Below, piece after piece: positions 1-7,162 of a stretch of 64,000 nucleotides of DNA. The position numbers and the translations under genes were made by a program. Source of the DNA: Syntrophaceae bacterium UBA5744 (lineage in GTDB: Bacteria > Desulfobacterota > Syntrophia > Syntrophales > UBA2192); assembly GCA_002419215.1 (NCBI GenBank), contig DIFQ01000059.1, forward strand, positions 282 through 64,281, read 5' to 3'. The notes below the pieces were generated by a model. It searched no databases, was not told the origin of the DNA, and saw only the letters and a list, made by a program, of their open reading frames with translations. Position 1 is the stretch's first letter. Every line of letters starts with the position of its first letter.

Positions 1-282
1 GCGAGCATAATAACAGATAAAACCAATTCCTTAAGTTTCTAAATTCCTTGCACCTTGGTGCGGGGAATTTTCACCGCCTGCAGCACCATCCTGTCGGTGG
101 CCGCTCTCGAGCCGGCCCGAGAGGACAGTGATCAGTGGCCAGTGACCAGTGAAAAGAACCGGATTGAATCAAACAGTGGCCGGTTCACTACTTTTTCCCT
201 CCCGAACTTCTTTTCTCATCCCGTCCGGCTGTGGTATATTTAATCATTAACTTTCCCCAATATCGTCGGGAGCAGCCGCCCC
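1..282. other. Upstream intergenic region with short-word repeat
   Basis: No convincing gene. Positions 126-151 hold the word CAGTG repeated with GATC, GGCC and ACC spacers. A weaker partner (GTGGCCGGTTCACT) lies near 176-189, so the stretch resembles the other word-type palindromes of this window. The string TTCCTTGCACCTTGGTG near 44-60 recurs near 12728-12744. The start of the window may cut off a gene on the left. Confidence 0.4.
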
Positions 283-1926
283 ATGAAGTCCCTGCGGGAG
301 TCCATCATCGCTTTCATCTACCGGTCGGCAACGGCTCCGGAAAAGGTGCGCCGGAGGCTCGCGCCCCTGGGCGGGGCCTTCTTTATCAGTCTGATCCTGA
401 TCCTTATCGCGGCTTCTCTCGCAGCGGATCGTCTCCTCGAGCTGCCGCCGCTGATGTCATGGCCCGGGTCTCTGTTCGCCTCCCTGCCCCTGATGGCGGC
501 AGGCGCGGCCCTTTGGCTCTGGTCGGTTCTGCAATTCGTCCGGGCAAAAGGAACCCCCATCCCCCTGAATCCGCCGTCGCGTCTTGTCCAGGAGGGACCT
601 TACCGTTACGTCCGGAATCCCATGCTGGCGGGCGTCTTCATCATGCTCATCGGGCTGGGGGTGCTGCTGCAGTCCTGGTCGCTCACGGTGGTTTTCACCC
701 CGCTGTTCATGACCTGCGCACTTCTCGAGTTCAAGCTCATCGAGGAGCCGGAATTGGAACGCAGGCTCGGCGATCTCTACCGGGCCTACCGCGCGCGAAC
801 GCCCATGCTCATCCCGAGGTTTCGATCCTCGCGGATGCTGCTGTTCGTTCTGCCCGTCATCCCGTTCATCACACCGGCCTTGAAGGTTTCCGGGCTGCCG
901 CTCGAGAAGATCAAGCTTCCGCCGGGTTTCCGGATCGACATCTATGCATCGGGGGTCAAGGGGGCCCGTTCCATGGCTCTCGGTCCCCGGGGCGTGCTTT
1001 TCGTGGGGACGCGCGACGAGGGCAAGGTCTACGCCATCCTGGACAGGGACGGCGATCAGAAGGCCGACGAGATCGTCACGATCGCCCGCGGGCTCAACAC
1101 GCCCAACGGGGTCGCATACCGTGACGGAGCCCTCTACGTCGCCGAGATCAGCCGCATCCTGAGGTTCGAAAACATCGCCGACCGCCTGTACAACCCGCCG
1201 AAGCCCGTGATCGTCAACAAGACGTTTCCGAAGGATCGGTCTCACGGATGGAAGTACATCGCCTTCGGGCCCGACGGCCTTCTCTACGTGCCCGTGGGGG
1301 CACCGTGCAATGTGTGCGAAAAGAAGGACGGGCGATACGCATCGATCATGCGGATGAAGCCGGACGGGAAAGGCCTCGAGATCTTCGCCTCGGGCGTGAG
1401 GAACAGCGTGGGATTCGACTGGCACCCGGAAACAAAAGAGCTGTGGTTCACGGACAACGGCCGGGACTGGATGGGTGACGATCGGCCGCCCGACGAGTTG
1501 AACCACGCCCCGGGAAAAGGGATGCACTTCGGCTTCCCTTACTGCCACGGAGACATCCATGACTCCTCCTACGGCATGCAAAGGGACTGCAGCCAGTTCA
1601 CGTCCCCGGCCATCAAGCTGGCTCCCCATGCGGCCGCCCTGGGCATGAAATTTTACACGGGAGGGATGTTCCCTGCGGAATACCGCAACCGGATCTTCAT
1701 CGCCGAGCACGGCTCCTGGAACCGGACCCGGCCCATCGGCTACCGGATCACCCTGGTGAGCCTGGACAAAAGCCGGGCGGTGAACTACGAGACGTTCGCC
1801 GAGGGCTGGCTCGAGGGAATGACGGCCTGGGGCCGCCCCGTGGACGTCCTCGTGATGCCCGACGGCGCCCTGCTTGTCTCCGACGACCGGGCCGGCGCGA
1901 TCTATCGAATTTACTACCGTAAATGA
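283..1926 (+). CDS. Isoprenylcysteine methyltransferase-like membrane domain fused to PQQ/sorbosone dehydrogenase-like beta-propeller
   Basis: Residues 1-200 hold four or so membrane segments (about 31-50, 62-87, 113-150, 184-200). They also carry the small-methyltransferase signature GPYRYVRNPM (105-114) and EEPELERR (154-161), typical of the ICMT/PEMT-like family that binds SAM at the membrane. From about residue 212 a soluble domain starts with LPPGFRIDIYASGV. It contains the propeller motifs HGWKYIAFGPDGLLYVPVG, WHPETKELWFTDNGRDW and FIAEHGSWNRT of PQQ-dependent sugar (sorbosone) dehydrogenases. That domain should face the periplasm. The ATG at 283 fits the membrane N-terminus. No frameshift is seen between the halves, so the fusion is encoded in one frame. 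The substrate is unknown; many propellers of this family are not proven dehydrogenases. Confidence 0.85.
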   Translation: MKSLRESIIAFIYRSATAPEKVRRRLAPLGGAFFISLILILIAASLAADRLLELPPLMSWPGSLFASLPLMAAGAALWLWSVLQFVRAKGTPIPLNPPSRLVQEGPYRYVRNPMLAGVFIMLIGLGVLLQSWSLTVVFTPLFMTCALLEFKLIEEPELERRLGDLYRAYRARTPMLIPRFRSSRMLLFVLPVIPFITPALKVSGLPLEKIKLPPGFRIDIYASGVKGARSMALGPRGVLFVGTRDEGKVYAILDRDGDQKADEIVTIARGLNTPNGVAYRDGALYVAEISRILRFENIADRLYNPPKPVIVNKTFPKDRSHGWKYIAFGPDGLLYVPVGAPCNVCEKKDGRYASIMRMKPDGKGLEIFASGVRNSVGFDWHPETKELWFTDNGRDWMGDDRPPDELNHAPGKGMHFGFPYCHGDIHDSSYGMQRDCSQFTSPAIKLAPHAAALGMKFYTGGMFPAEYRNRIFIAEHGSWNRTRPIGYRITLVSLDKSRAVNYETFAEGWLEGMTAWGRPVDVLVMPDGALLVSDDRAGAIYRIYYRK

Positions 1927-2012
1927 GGCTCAAGGCTAAAGGTAAAAGGACAAAGGAAACTTGCGAATCAAGAAACCCTTTTCACCTTTGACCTTTGACC
2001 TTTGACCTTTAT
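1925..2012. repeat. Word-type inverted repeat (AAAGG/CCTTTGA words)
   Basis: Directly after the stop codon a left arm reads aaggctaaaggtaaaagg. A loop of about 30 nt follows, then a right arm with CCTTTGAC three times (1985-2012). The arms are imperfect reverse complements built from tandem 7-nt words. The same architecture recurs elsewhere in the window with different words. Confidence 0.6.
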
Positions 2013-2032
2013 CCTATTGACGGGAGGGCACG

Positions 2033-2491
2033 ATGGACTTTGCGAGTTTAACGGATGCACTGATCTTTGCCATGGACAAGGAGAAAAAGGCCAACGAGCT
2101 CTACCTCCTGTTTCGCGGGAAAGTGAGGGACGACGGGGCTAAAACCCTGCTCAAGGACCTGGCGGACCAGGAGCTGGGTCACTGGAAGATGATCCGGGAA
2201 GCCCTTTTGACCGGCACCGTCGAAGGCATCGGCGCGAAGGCGAAGGGGCGAGACATCCAGGTGTCGGACTATATGGTGGAGATCGATCTCACCGCCGACA
2301 GCTCCCCGCAGGACATCATGGTCTTTGCCATGCAGATGGAGAAGAAGGCCGTTGACTTCTACAACACTCTGCTTGCCCGGTACAGGGGGACGGAACTCGA
2401 GGCCCTCTTCAGCCGGCTCACCCGTGAGGAGATGCGCCACAAGGAAATCCTGGAAAAGGAATACGAGACGCACTTCGCGCAGTGGATGTAA
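2033..2491 (+). CDS. Ferritin-like/rubrerythrin-type di-iron protein
   Basis: A 152-aa all-helical protein with two repeated half-units. Each half carries a helix with Glu (DKEKKANELY near 15-24; QMEKKAVDFY 101-110) followed by an ExxH motif (E47xxH50 in DQELGH; E133xxH136 in EEMRH). Together these supply a ferritin-like di-iron site. There is no C-terminal rubredoxin domain, so this is the erythrin half alone. Such proteins usually handle peroxide or iron in anaerobes; that role is inferred. The gene starts after GGGAGGGCACG, a good ribosome site, and is followed by a small gene with a repeat between them. Confidence 0.85.
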   Translation: MDFASLTDALIFAMDKEKKANELYLLFRGKVRDDGAKTLLKDLADQELGHWKMIREALLTGTVEGIGAKAKGRDIQVSDYMVEIDLTADSSPQDIMVFAMQMEKKAVDFYNTLLARYRGTELEALFSRLTREEMRHKEILEKEYETHFAQWM

Positions 2492-2496
2492 GAGCA

Positions 2497-2527
2497 GGGT
2501 ATCGGGTATCGGGTCTAGGGTATAGGG
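2497..2527. repeat. GGGTATC-word repeat (one-sided)
   Basis: Tandem words gggtatcgggtatcggg then tctagggtataggg sit between the ferritin-like gene and the next small gene. The same 7-nt word, or its complement CCCGATA/CCCTATA, occurs at 9456, 12036, 24273, 29155, 31426, 36655, 36737, 47870, 54266 and 54336. Confidence 0.75.
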
Positions 2528-2544
2528 CAAAGAAAGGAAAGAAG

Positions 2545-2772
2545 ATGAAGTTCAGAAAATATGTCGAAAAGCTGGTCGGCACGGTCGGCGAGCTGACGGC
2601 GGACGACGTCACCTACGTGTTGACCGTTCGTCCCGGCGAGGAGCCGAAACACCCGGCGACGATTCTCAACGTGGATGAGGATTTTGTAACCGTAGAGGTG
2701 AAATTCCGGCGGACGAAAGTCCATCGGGTCATCCCCCTCGGGGTTTTCTCCGTCTGCATTTCCGAGGAATGA
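2545..2772 (+). CDS. Small conserved-looking hypothetical protein
   Basis: Encodes 75 aa beginning MKFRKYVEKLVGTVGELTAD. The ATG at 2545 is chosen over an in-frame ATG at 2482 because AGGAAAGAAG precedes it and because the upstream stretch is the GGGTATC repeat, not protein-like. The product is soluble, mixed alpha/beta in appearance and rich in charged residues (TVRPGEEPKHPATILNVDED). I recognise no family. It may be co-transcribed with the ferritin-like gene 53 nt upstream. Confidence 0.6.
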   Translation: MKFRKYVEKLVGTVGELTADDVTYVLTVRPGEEPKHPATILNVDEDFVTVEVKFRRTKVHRVIPLGVFSVCISEE

Positions 2773-2855
2773 TCATAAAAAAACGCGCCTGGTGGTCACC
2801 GTCTCGTCGCGGCGATCCACGGCACGTCATGCGGGATGGATTGTACAGGCAGGTT

Positions 2856-2936
2856 CTATTCGATGATGGCGTAAAGCCAGGCGCCGACGATCGAAAAGCT
2901 GACTGTTATCACGAAGAGGTACTCGTACACTGCCAT
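2856..2936 (-). CDS. Possible small single-span membrane protein (26 aa)
   Basis: On the minus strand the frame reads MAVYEYLFVITVSFSIVGAW followed by LYAIIE and a TAG stop. That is one hydrophobic helix with acidic ends, like small membrane subunits or regulators. An in-frame ATG four codons upstream (2946-2948) gives 30 aa, and GGAGG lies between the two ATGs. No family assigned. Chance occurrence cannot be excluded for so short a frame. Confidence 0.3.
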   Translation of the reverse strand: MAVYEYLFVITVSFSIVGAWLYAIIE

Positions 2937-3388
2937 GCCTCCATGCATTTGCAAAGGCTGACCAGGATACCGTGCCAGACGAATACCCCAGTCAGTTTAT
3001 GAACTCCCAGTCGGTAGCTTCCTCTATCAATGGTAACCGCGTTGCCCCCTCCCGGGGTGCTTTCCGGGTTCATCCTGAGGTGCTGAAGCTAGCGGGAGTG
3101 TCATTTCCCTTCAGCCTTATTATCGGCCGTCCCGGGCCCAACCTTTAGCGGGTTGGGAAATGCGATCTTTTTTATGAATGAAGATTTGCCAAAACCGTGC
3201 CACTTCCATGGCTTCGGGGATAGCCCAACGGGTGCCGCGCCTTTTTGCTCTACCGGGATCCCGCAGCAATGTATCGTGAAATCGAGAAGTTAAGAGGATG
3301 AGGGCCCATGGATGAAAAAGAACAGGATAAGGACCGGACAGGAATTTCTCGATACGCCGATGCAGTCCGCAGCCATCCATCGGCCATC

Positions 3389-3417
3389 TTGACATAAAGG
3401 ATGAGGTCATTTATCCT
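3389..3417 (+). promoter_or_regulatory. Sigma-70-type promoter
   Basis: TTGACA (3389-3394), 17 nt, TATCCT (3412-3417), about 46 nt before the PA2779-family gene. The -35 is a perfect match and the -10 is fair. Confidence 0.55.
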
Positions 3418-3463
3418 TTTCACCGGCCGCAGGCTGAATGAACCGTAATGAAGGAGATAAAAA

Positions 3464-3856
3464 ATGATATCGAGACTTCGAAAACCCCTCCTGGCGTTAG
3501 GAATCGCGATCTACCTGTCCTGCCTGTTCGTCTCACCGGCCCTTGCCGGCATGGTGGGCACGATGACGTCCCAGGGCTCCTCGTCCGCGCTCCGGCAGGA
3601 CGAGATCAGCCGGATCCAGACGGCACTGGAGACGAAAATGGTGGCGGAAAAGCTGAAGGCTTACGGGCTGACACCCGGAGAGATCGAGCAAAAGCTCCAG
3701 GGCCTCTCCGACGGGCAGATCCACATGCTCGCCCAGGCCTCGGATCCGATACTGGCAGGCGGAGACGCGCTGGGCGTCGTAATCGCCATCCTGGTGATCG
3801 TCCTCCTGGTTGTCCTGATCCTGAAGCTCTCGGACAAGACGGTTGTGGTAAAATAG
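3464..3856 (+). CDS. PA2779 family protein (membrane-anchored, exported)
   Basis: 130 aa with an N-terminal signal sequence (about 1-29, ending SPALAG). A soluble stretch follows with a recurring EKLKAYGLTPGEIEQKL pattern, then one C-terminal membrane span (about 101-122) and a short KLSDKTVVVK tail. This layout matches the family named after Pseudomonas aeruginosa PA2779. The next two genes encode the C39 peptidase and TPR parts of its usual partner PA2778, which supports the call. A ribosome site AAGGAG precedes the ATG. The function of the family is not established; a role in envelope or export processing is inferred from the peptidase neighbour. Confidence 0.8.
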   Translation: MISRLRKPLLALGIAIYLSCLFVSPALAGMVGTMTSQGSSSALRQDEISRIQTALETKMVAEKLKAYGLTPGEIEQKLQGLSDGQIHMLAQASDPILAGGDALGVVIAILVIVLLVVLILKLSDKTVVVK

Positions 3857-3861
3857 CGGCT

Positions 3862-4060
3862 GTTGACCGGGGGCGCATCCCGTTCGTTGCTTCGAGCCCG
3901 TTTTGCGACGCAAAGCCTGCGAAGATCGGAAGAGAAGAAGTGAGGAAGAGCGGATAAAAAAAGAATGACATCGACTCCGCTCTTCTGCTCTTCCGTGCTT
4001 CCTAACTTCTGCCCTTGAGGGTGCCTTGCATCTGGACATTTTTGGACAGCCCGGGAAAGG
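3862..4060. repeat. GATCGGAAGAG palindromic element, copy 1 (diverged)
   Basis: Begins TTGACCGGGGGCGCATCCCG, then GAAGATCGGAAGAGAAGAAG, an AT-rich centre, and the inverse words CCGCTCTTCTGCTCTTCC. It ends in a tail GCCTTGCATCTGG...GGACAGCCCGG. The same modules, in the same order, occur at 27360-27560. The right end runs into the N-terminal region of the following C39 gene. Confidence 0.7.
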
Positions 4061-4074
4061 TTTCCCATAGAACA

Positions 4075-4566
4075 TTGAAACGTTTTTTTATCCCGCTTTT
4101 CATACTGCTGGCTTCGAACGCCCTCGCTCTCGAGATCGAGGGCGTTCCTTTCATCCGACAGGAATCGCAGTTCTGCGGCCCCGCCTCGCTGGCCTCTGTC
4201 ATGACGTTTTATGGGGCCCCTGAGGACCAGAAGAAGATCGGCGCCGCAGTGTACAGCGAAAAACTCCAGGGGGCTCTCATCACCGATCTGGAGCAGTACG
4301 CCCGTCAGAAGGGGTTCGAGACGAAGTCCGGCCAGGGGACCGTGGAAGGGCTGAAAGCTGAAATGGACCGGGGTCGGCCCGTCATGGTCCTTGTGGACCT
4401 GGGCTTCTGGGTTGTCTCGAAACCCCACTACCTTGTAGTCATCGGCTATGACGACGAGGGATTCACGGCCCACGACGGCTACACGCCGGCAAACCGCTAC
4501 CCGTTCGCCCGTTTCAGCGAGGTCTGGGAAAAGATGGGGAATGTCTACCTTCTCGTGTACAAATGA
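4075..4566 (+). CDS. C39 family cysteine peptidase (PA2778-like, peptidase part)
   Basis: 163 aa from a TTG start. A signal peptide ends near NALA (residue 17). The catalytic Cys34 lies in QFCGPASLASV, His118 in KPHYLVVIGY and Asp134 in AHDGY, the triad order of C39 peptidases, which cut at double-glycine or similar leaders. I prefer the TTG at 4075 to the ATG at 4015. The extra 20 residues of the longer form are encoded by the tail of a dispersed repeat and would bury the signal peptide. In PA2778 the peptidase is fused to a TPR region; here that region is the next gene, 20 nt downstream. The substrate is unknown; the PA2779-like neighbour is a candidate partner. Confidence 0.8.
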   Translation: MKRFFIPLFILLASNALALEIEGVPFIRQESQFCGPASLASVMTFYGAPEDQKKIGAAVYSEKLQGALITDLEQYARQKGFETKSGQGTVEGLKAEMDRGRPVMVLVDLGFWVVSKPHYLVVIGYDDEGFTAHDGYTPANRYPFARFSEVWEKMGNVYLLVYK

Positions 4567-4586
4567 TGGCGTAAGGCGAAGGGCAA

Positions 4587-5039
4587 ATGAAGAAATCCAT
4601 TTTTTTGCTGGCTGTTCTCATCCTGGTGGGCTGTGCGATGCCGAAGATCCCACAGATCATCGTGATCGACGACCCGCTGACGGCCCAGCAGCACAACGAC
4701 CTCGGGGTGGCTTACGAGGAGAAGGGCGACTTCGTTCTTGCGGGGAAGGAATACGAGAAGGCCATCAAGAAGAACCGGGACTGGGTGATCCCCTACCTGA
4801 ACCTGGGGCACCTCTATTACCGGCAGGACAAGCTCGACCAGGCGGAAAGGGCTCTCCGGGAAGGCCTGCGAGTCAAAGGCGATCACCCCGATCTGCTGAA
4901 TAACCTTGCATGGGTCCTCATGGAAAAGGGACAATACGATCAGGCAACAGCCCTCATTGACAAGGCCATCGCCATTGAAGACAAGGAAGAATACCGGGAC
5001 ACCCGCCGGGAAATCATCGAAAGAAAGAAGGGAGAGTAG
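4587..5039 (+). CDS. TPR-repeat lipoprotein
   Basis: 150 aa with a lipobox (ILVGC, Cys16) after a 15-residue signal. Three tetratricopeptide repeats follow, with the usual pattern (NDLGVAYEEKGDF..A, NLGHLYYRQDKLDQAERAL, NNLAWVLMEKGQYDQA). It probably sits in the outer membrane or periplasm as a protein-binding scaffold. It matches the C-terminal TPR half of PA2778-like proteins, and with the preceding gene it looks like a split version of that protein. It ends in a charged ERKKGE tail. Confidence 0.8.
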   Translation: MKKSIFLLAVLILVGCAMPKIPQIIVIDDPLTAQQHNDLGVAYEEKGDFVLAGKEYEKAIKKNRDWVIPYLNLGHLYYRQDKLDQAERALREGLRVKGDHPDLLNNLAWVLMEKGQYDQATALIDKAIAIEDKEEYRDTRREIIERKKGE

Positions 5040-5050
5040 CCCGAATAGAA

Positions 5051-5071
5051 AAAAGGGGACAGCCCCCTTTT
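5051..5071 (+). terminator. Hairpin AAAAGGGG/CCCCTTTT
   Basis: Perfect 8-bp stem with a 5-nt loop, 12 nt after the TPR gene stop. It could end the PA2779 cassette transcript, although the T tract is part of the stem. Confidence 0.45.
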
Positions 5072-5197
5072 CCCCGCCCAATGCCGACAGGATGTATCCA
5101 TAGGCAGTCTCCCCGCTGCTGGTTCGGTTTTTGCTTCCCTGCTTGCCCATATAAGAAGAAATGGTCTCCTCATTGCCAGGAGATCGCCCGGAGTACC

Positions 5198-6343
5198 ATG
5201 CAGTCATCTTTCGGGGCAGGGAAACGCTACGCATTCAGGCCTGAAGAGGCGGAGTCCGGCTCGATGAAGGTCGGCATCTCGGGAATCCTGTCCCTGGAAA
5301 CGGTGAAGGATTTTACGGCGGACGTGGAAGGGCTGCTGGACAGAACATCGGCCCCGACCTTGATCTTCGACCTCAACGGCATCGAATACCTGGACAGCAC
5401 GGGCGCCCTGGCCCTCATCCTGTCCCGGGACAAGGCCGCCCGCAAATCCATCCACATCCGCATGAGCGGCATGAGCGCCGAAACCGGGCGCATGATCGGG
5501 ATCGTCGATCCGGATGCCGACGGCTGCAGCGAGCCGCCGAAGCGGCCGGCCCCGAACGCATGGATGCGGGCGCAGGGCGTTGCGGCCCGCTTATCCGACC
5601 GGATGGATCTTCTCTGCCTGTTCATAGGGGACCTCGCCGCAGCCCTGGCCGCGAGCCTCGTCCGCCCGCGAAGCGTCCGCTGGGAAGCCGTCCTGTTCTA
5701 TATGAAGCGGGCGGGGATGGAGGGCCTTCCCATCGTGGGTCTGATCAGTATCCTGCTGGGCTTGATCATGGCCTTCATGGCTTCCCTGCAGTTGCGCATG
5801 TTCGGGGCCAACCTGTATGTCGCCTCCCTCGTGTCGATTTCCCTTGTGAAGGAACTTGGTCCGATCATGACCGCCATCCTCTTCGCGGGGCGTTCCGGCT
5901 CGGCATTTTCGGCGGAAATCGGGACGATGCGCGTGAACGAGGAAATCGACGCCCTGTCGACGATGGGATTCGAGCCTGTCAATTTCCTCGTCGTGCCGAA
6001 GGTCATCGCCTCCATCCTCGTCGTGCCGATCCTGACGCTCTATGCCGACCTCCTGGGGATCCTCGGGGGGCTGTTCGTGGGCATCGCCGGGATGGACCTG
6101 ACTGTCCAGTCGTATCTGCAGCAGACCAAGGAGAGTCTCGAAGTGTTCGACGTCGTTACGAGCCTGTTCAAATCCATGTGCTTTGCCGCCATGATTGCGG
6201 CCATCTCCTGTCACCATGGGTTCCAGGCAAAGGGGGGCGCGGAGGCCGTCGGTTCCGCCACCACCTCCGCGGTTGTGTCTTCGATCTTCCTGATCATCAT
6301 CACGGATTCGGCATTCGCGATCATGCTGCATTACATCCGTTAG
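5198..6343 (+). CDS. mlaE: STAS-MlaE fusion, permease of an Mla-type lipid ABC transporter
   Basis: 381 aa. The first 110 residues form a STAS/MlaB-like domain (core FDLNGIEYLDSTGALALILS). The rest is an MlaE permease with about five spans and the family hallmark LVKELGPIMTAILFAGRSGS followed by GTMRVNEEIDAL. It is the inner-membrane channel for phospholipid transfer between membranes. In E. coli MlaB and MlaE are separate; here they are one chain. The ATG at 5198 follows CCCGGAG. Upstream in-frame codons read as non-protein sequence. It is first in an operon with the ATPase, MCE protein and lipoprotein. Confidence 0.9.
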   Translation: MQSSFGAGKRYAFRPEEAESGSMKVGISGILSLETVKDFTADVEGLLDRTSAPTLIFDLNGIEYLDSTGALALILSRDKAARKSIHIRMSGMSAETGRMIGIVDPDADGCSEPPKRPAPNAWMRAQGVAARLSDRMDLLCLFIGDLAAALAASLVRPRSVRWEAVLFYMKRAGMEGLPIVGLISILLGLIMAFMASLQLRMFGANLYVASLVSISLVKELGPIMTAILFAGRSGSAFSAEIGTMRVNEEIDALSTMGFEPVNFLVVPKVIASILVVPILTLYADLLGILGGLFVGIAGMDLTVQSYLQQTKESLEVFDVVTSLFKSMCFAAMIAAISCHHGFQAKGGAEAVGSATTSAVVSSIFLIIITDSAFAIMLHYIR

Positions 6344-6391
6344 GATCGCACGCCCCCACGAGGGAGACCGGGAGGCAGGAAAGGCAGCGAG

Positions 6392-7159
6392 ATGAAGGGT
6401 TCCGGACAGCCGGTCATCGACATACAGGGGATCTCCGCCTACTACAGGGACCACCGCGTCCTGGAGGATGTCAGCCTCCGGGTATTCCGGGGAGAGATCT
6501 TCGTGGTCGTCGGGGAGAGCGGTTGCGGAAAATCCACCCTGCTGAAATGCATGACCGGTCTGTACCGCCCCGATCAGGGCAGGGTCTTGATCCATGACAC
6601 GGACCTGATCTCGGCCGATGATGAAGCCCTGCTCCAGGTGAAAAGGCTCTTCGGCGTACTTTTCCAGTCCGGTGCGCTGATCGGGTCCATGACCCTTGCG
6701 GAAAACATCGCGTTGCCGCTCACGGAGCACACGGATCTCGATCCGGGCTTCATCGACGAGATCGTCCGGATGAAGCTCCGCCTGGTCAACCTGGCCGGCT
6801 ACGAGGACGCCTTTCCATCGGAGCTCTCGGGGGGGATGAAAAAGCGGGCAGGCATCGCGCGGGCCCTTGCGCTCGATCCGCAGATCCTGTTCCTGGATGA
6901 ACTGTCGGCGGGCCTGGACCCGGTGACCTCGGCAGGGCTGGATCAGCTCGTAAAGGACATCAACGCGGGCATGGGAACGACCATGGTCATCGTGAGCCAT
7001 GAGTTGAGCTCCATCATGTCGATCGCCGACCGGATCATCATGCTGGACAAGAAAGCCAGGGGGATCATCGCGGAGGGCGATCCCCGCAAGATCAGTGAAA
7101 ACGCCTCCGACCCGAGGGTTCACCGGTTTTTCAACCGAATCCCCCCGAAAGGTTTCTGA
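6392..7159 (+). CDS. mlaF: Mla-type ABC transporter ATP-binding protein
   Basis: 255 aa. It has Walker A GESGCGKST (41-49), a Q-loop in LFQSGALIGSMT, the ABC signature LSGGMKKR and Walker B ILFLDELSAGLDP, with the switch His in VSHEL. The GMKKRAGIARAL form of the signature is typical of MlaF/Ttg2A ATPases. It is cytoplasmic and drives the MlaE permease encoded 48 nt upstream. A ribosome site AGGAAAGGCAGCG precedes the ATG. Confidence 0.92.
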   Translation: MKGSGQPVIDIQGISAYYRDHRVLEDVSLRVFRGEIFVVVGESGCGKSTLLKCMTGLYRPDQGRVLIHDTDLISADDEALLQVKRLFGVLFQSGALIGSMTLAENIALPLTEHTDLDPGFIDEIVRMKLRLVNLAGYEDAFPSELSGGMKKRAGIARALALDPQILFLDELSAGLDPVTSAGLDQLVKDINAGMGTTMVIVSHELSSIMSIADRIIMLDKKARGIIAEGDPRKISENASDPRVHRFFNRIPPKGF

Positions 7160-7162
7160 GAC

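Larger units (their letters stand above)
2773..3463. other. Long intergenic region, lower GC
   Basis: About 690 nt without a convincing long gene. It contains a possible 26-aa membrane peptide on the minus strand (2856-2936, listed separately) and the promoter of the next gene (3389-3417). A 29-codon plus-strand frame starts at 3308 (MDEKEQDKDRTG...) but lacks a well-placed ribosome site. The base composition is more mixed than in the genes, which suggests a remnant or an acquired segment. Confidence 0.4.

Noticed and set aside
44..60. TTCCTTGCACCTTGGTG, repeated at 12728-12744
   Set aside because: Two copies only within the window and no structure; it may be a fragment of a larger dispersed repeat but cannot be shown here.
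457..1710. Long open minus-strand frame opposite the fusion gene
   Set aside because: GC-rich genes here open long frames on the opposite strand (also 5591-7738 minus, 12781-15132 plus, 31914-34100 plus). The products are Arg/Pro/His-rich without domains, while the other strand has clear families.
3308..3397. 29-codon plus-strand frame MDEKEQDKDRTG...
   Set aside because: Protein-like composition, but the only purine-rich stretch is too close to the ATG and the frame is too short to support.
3120..3410. 96-codon minus-strand frame
   Set aside because: No ribosome site, no recognisable motif, and it runs over the promoter of the PA2779-family gene.
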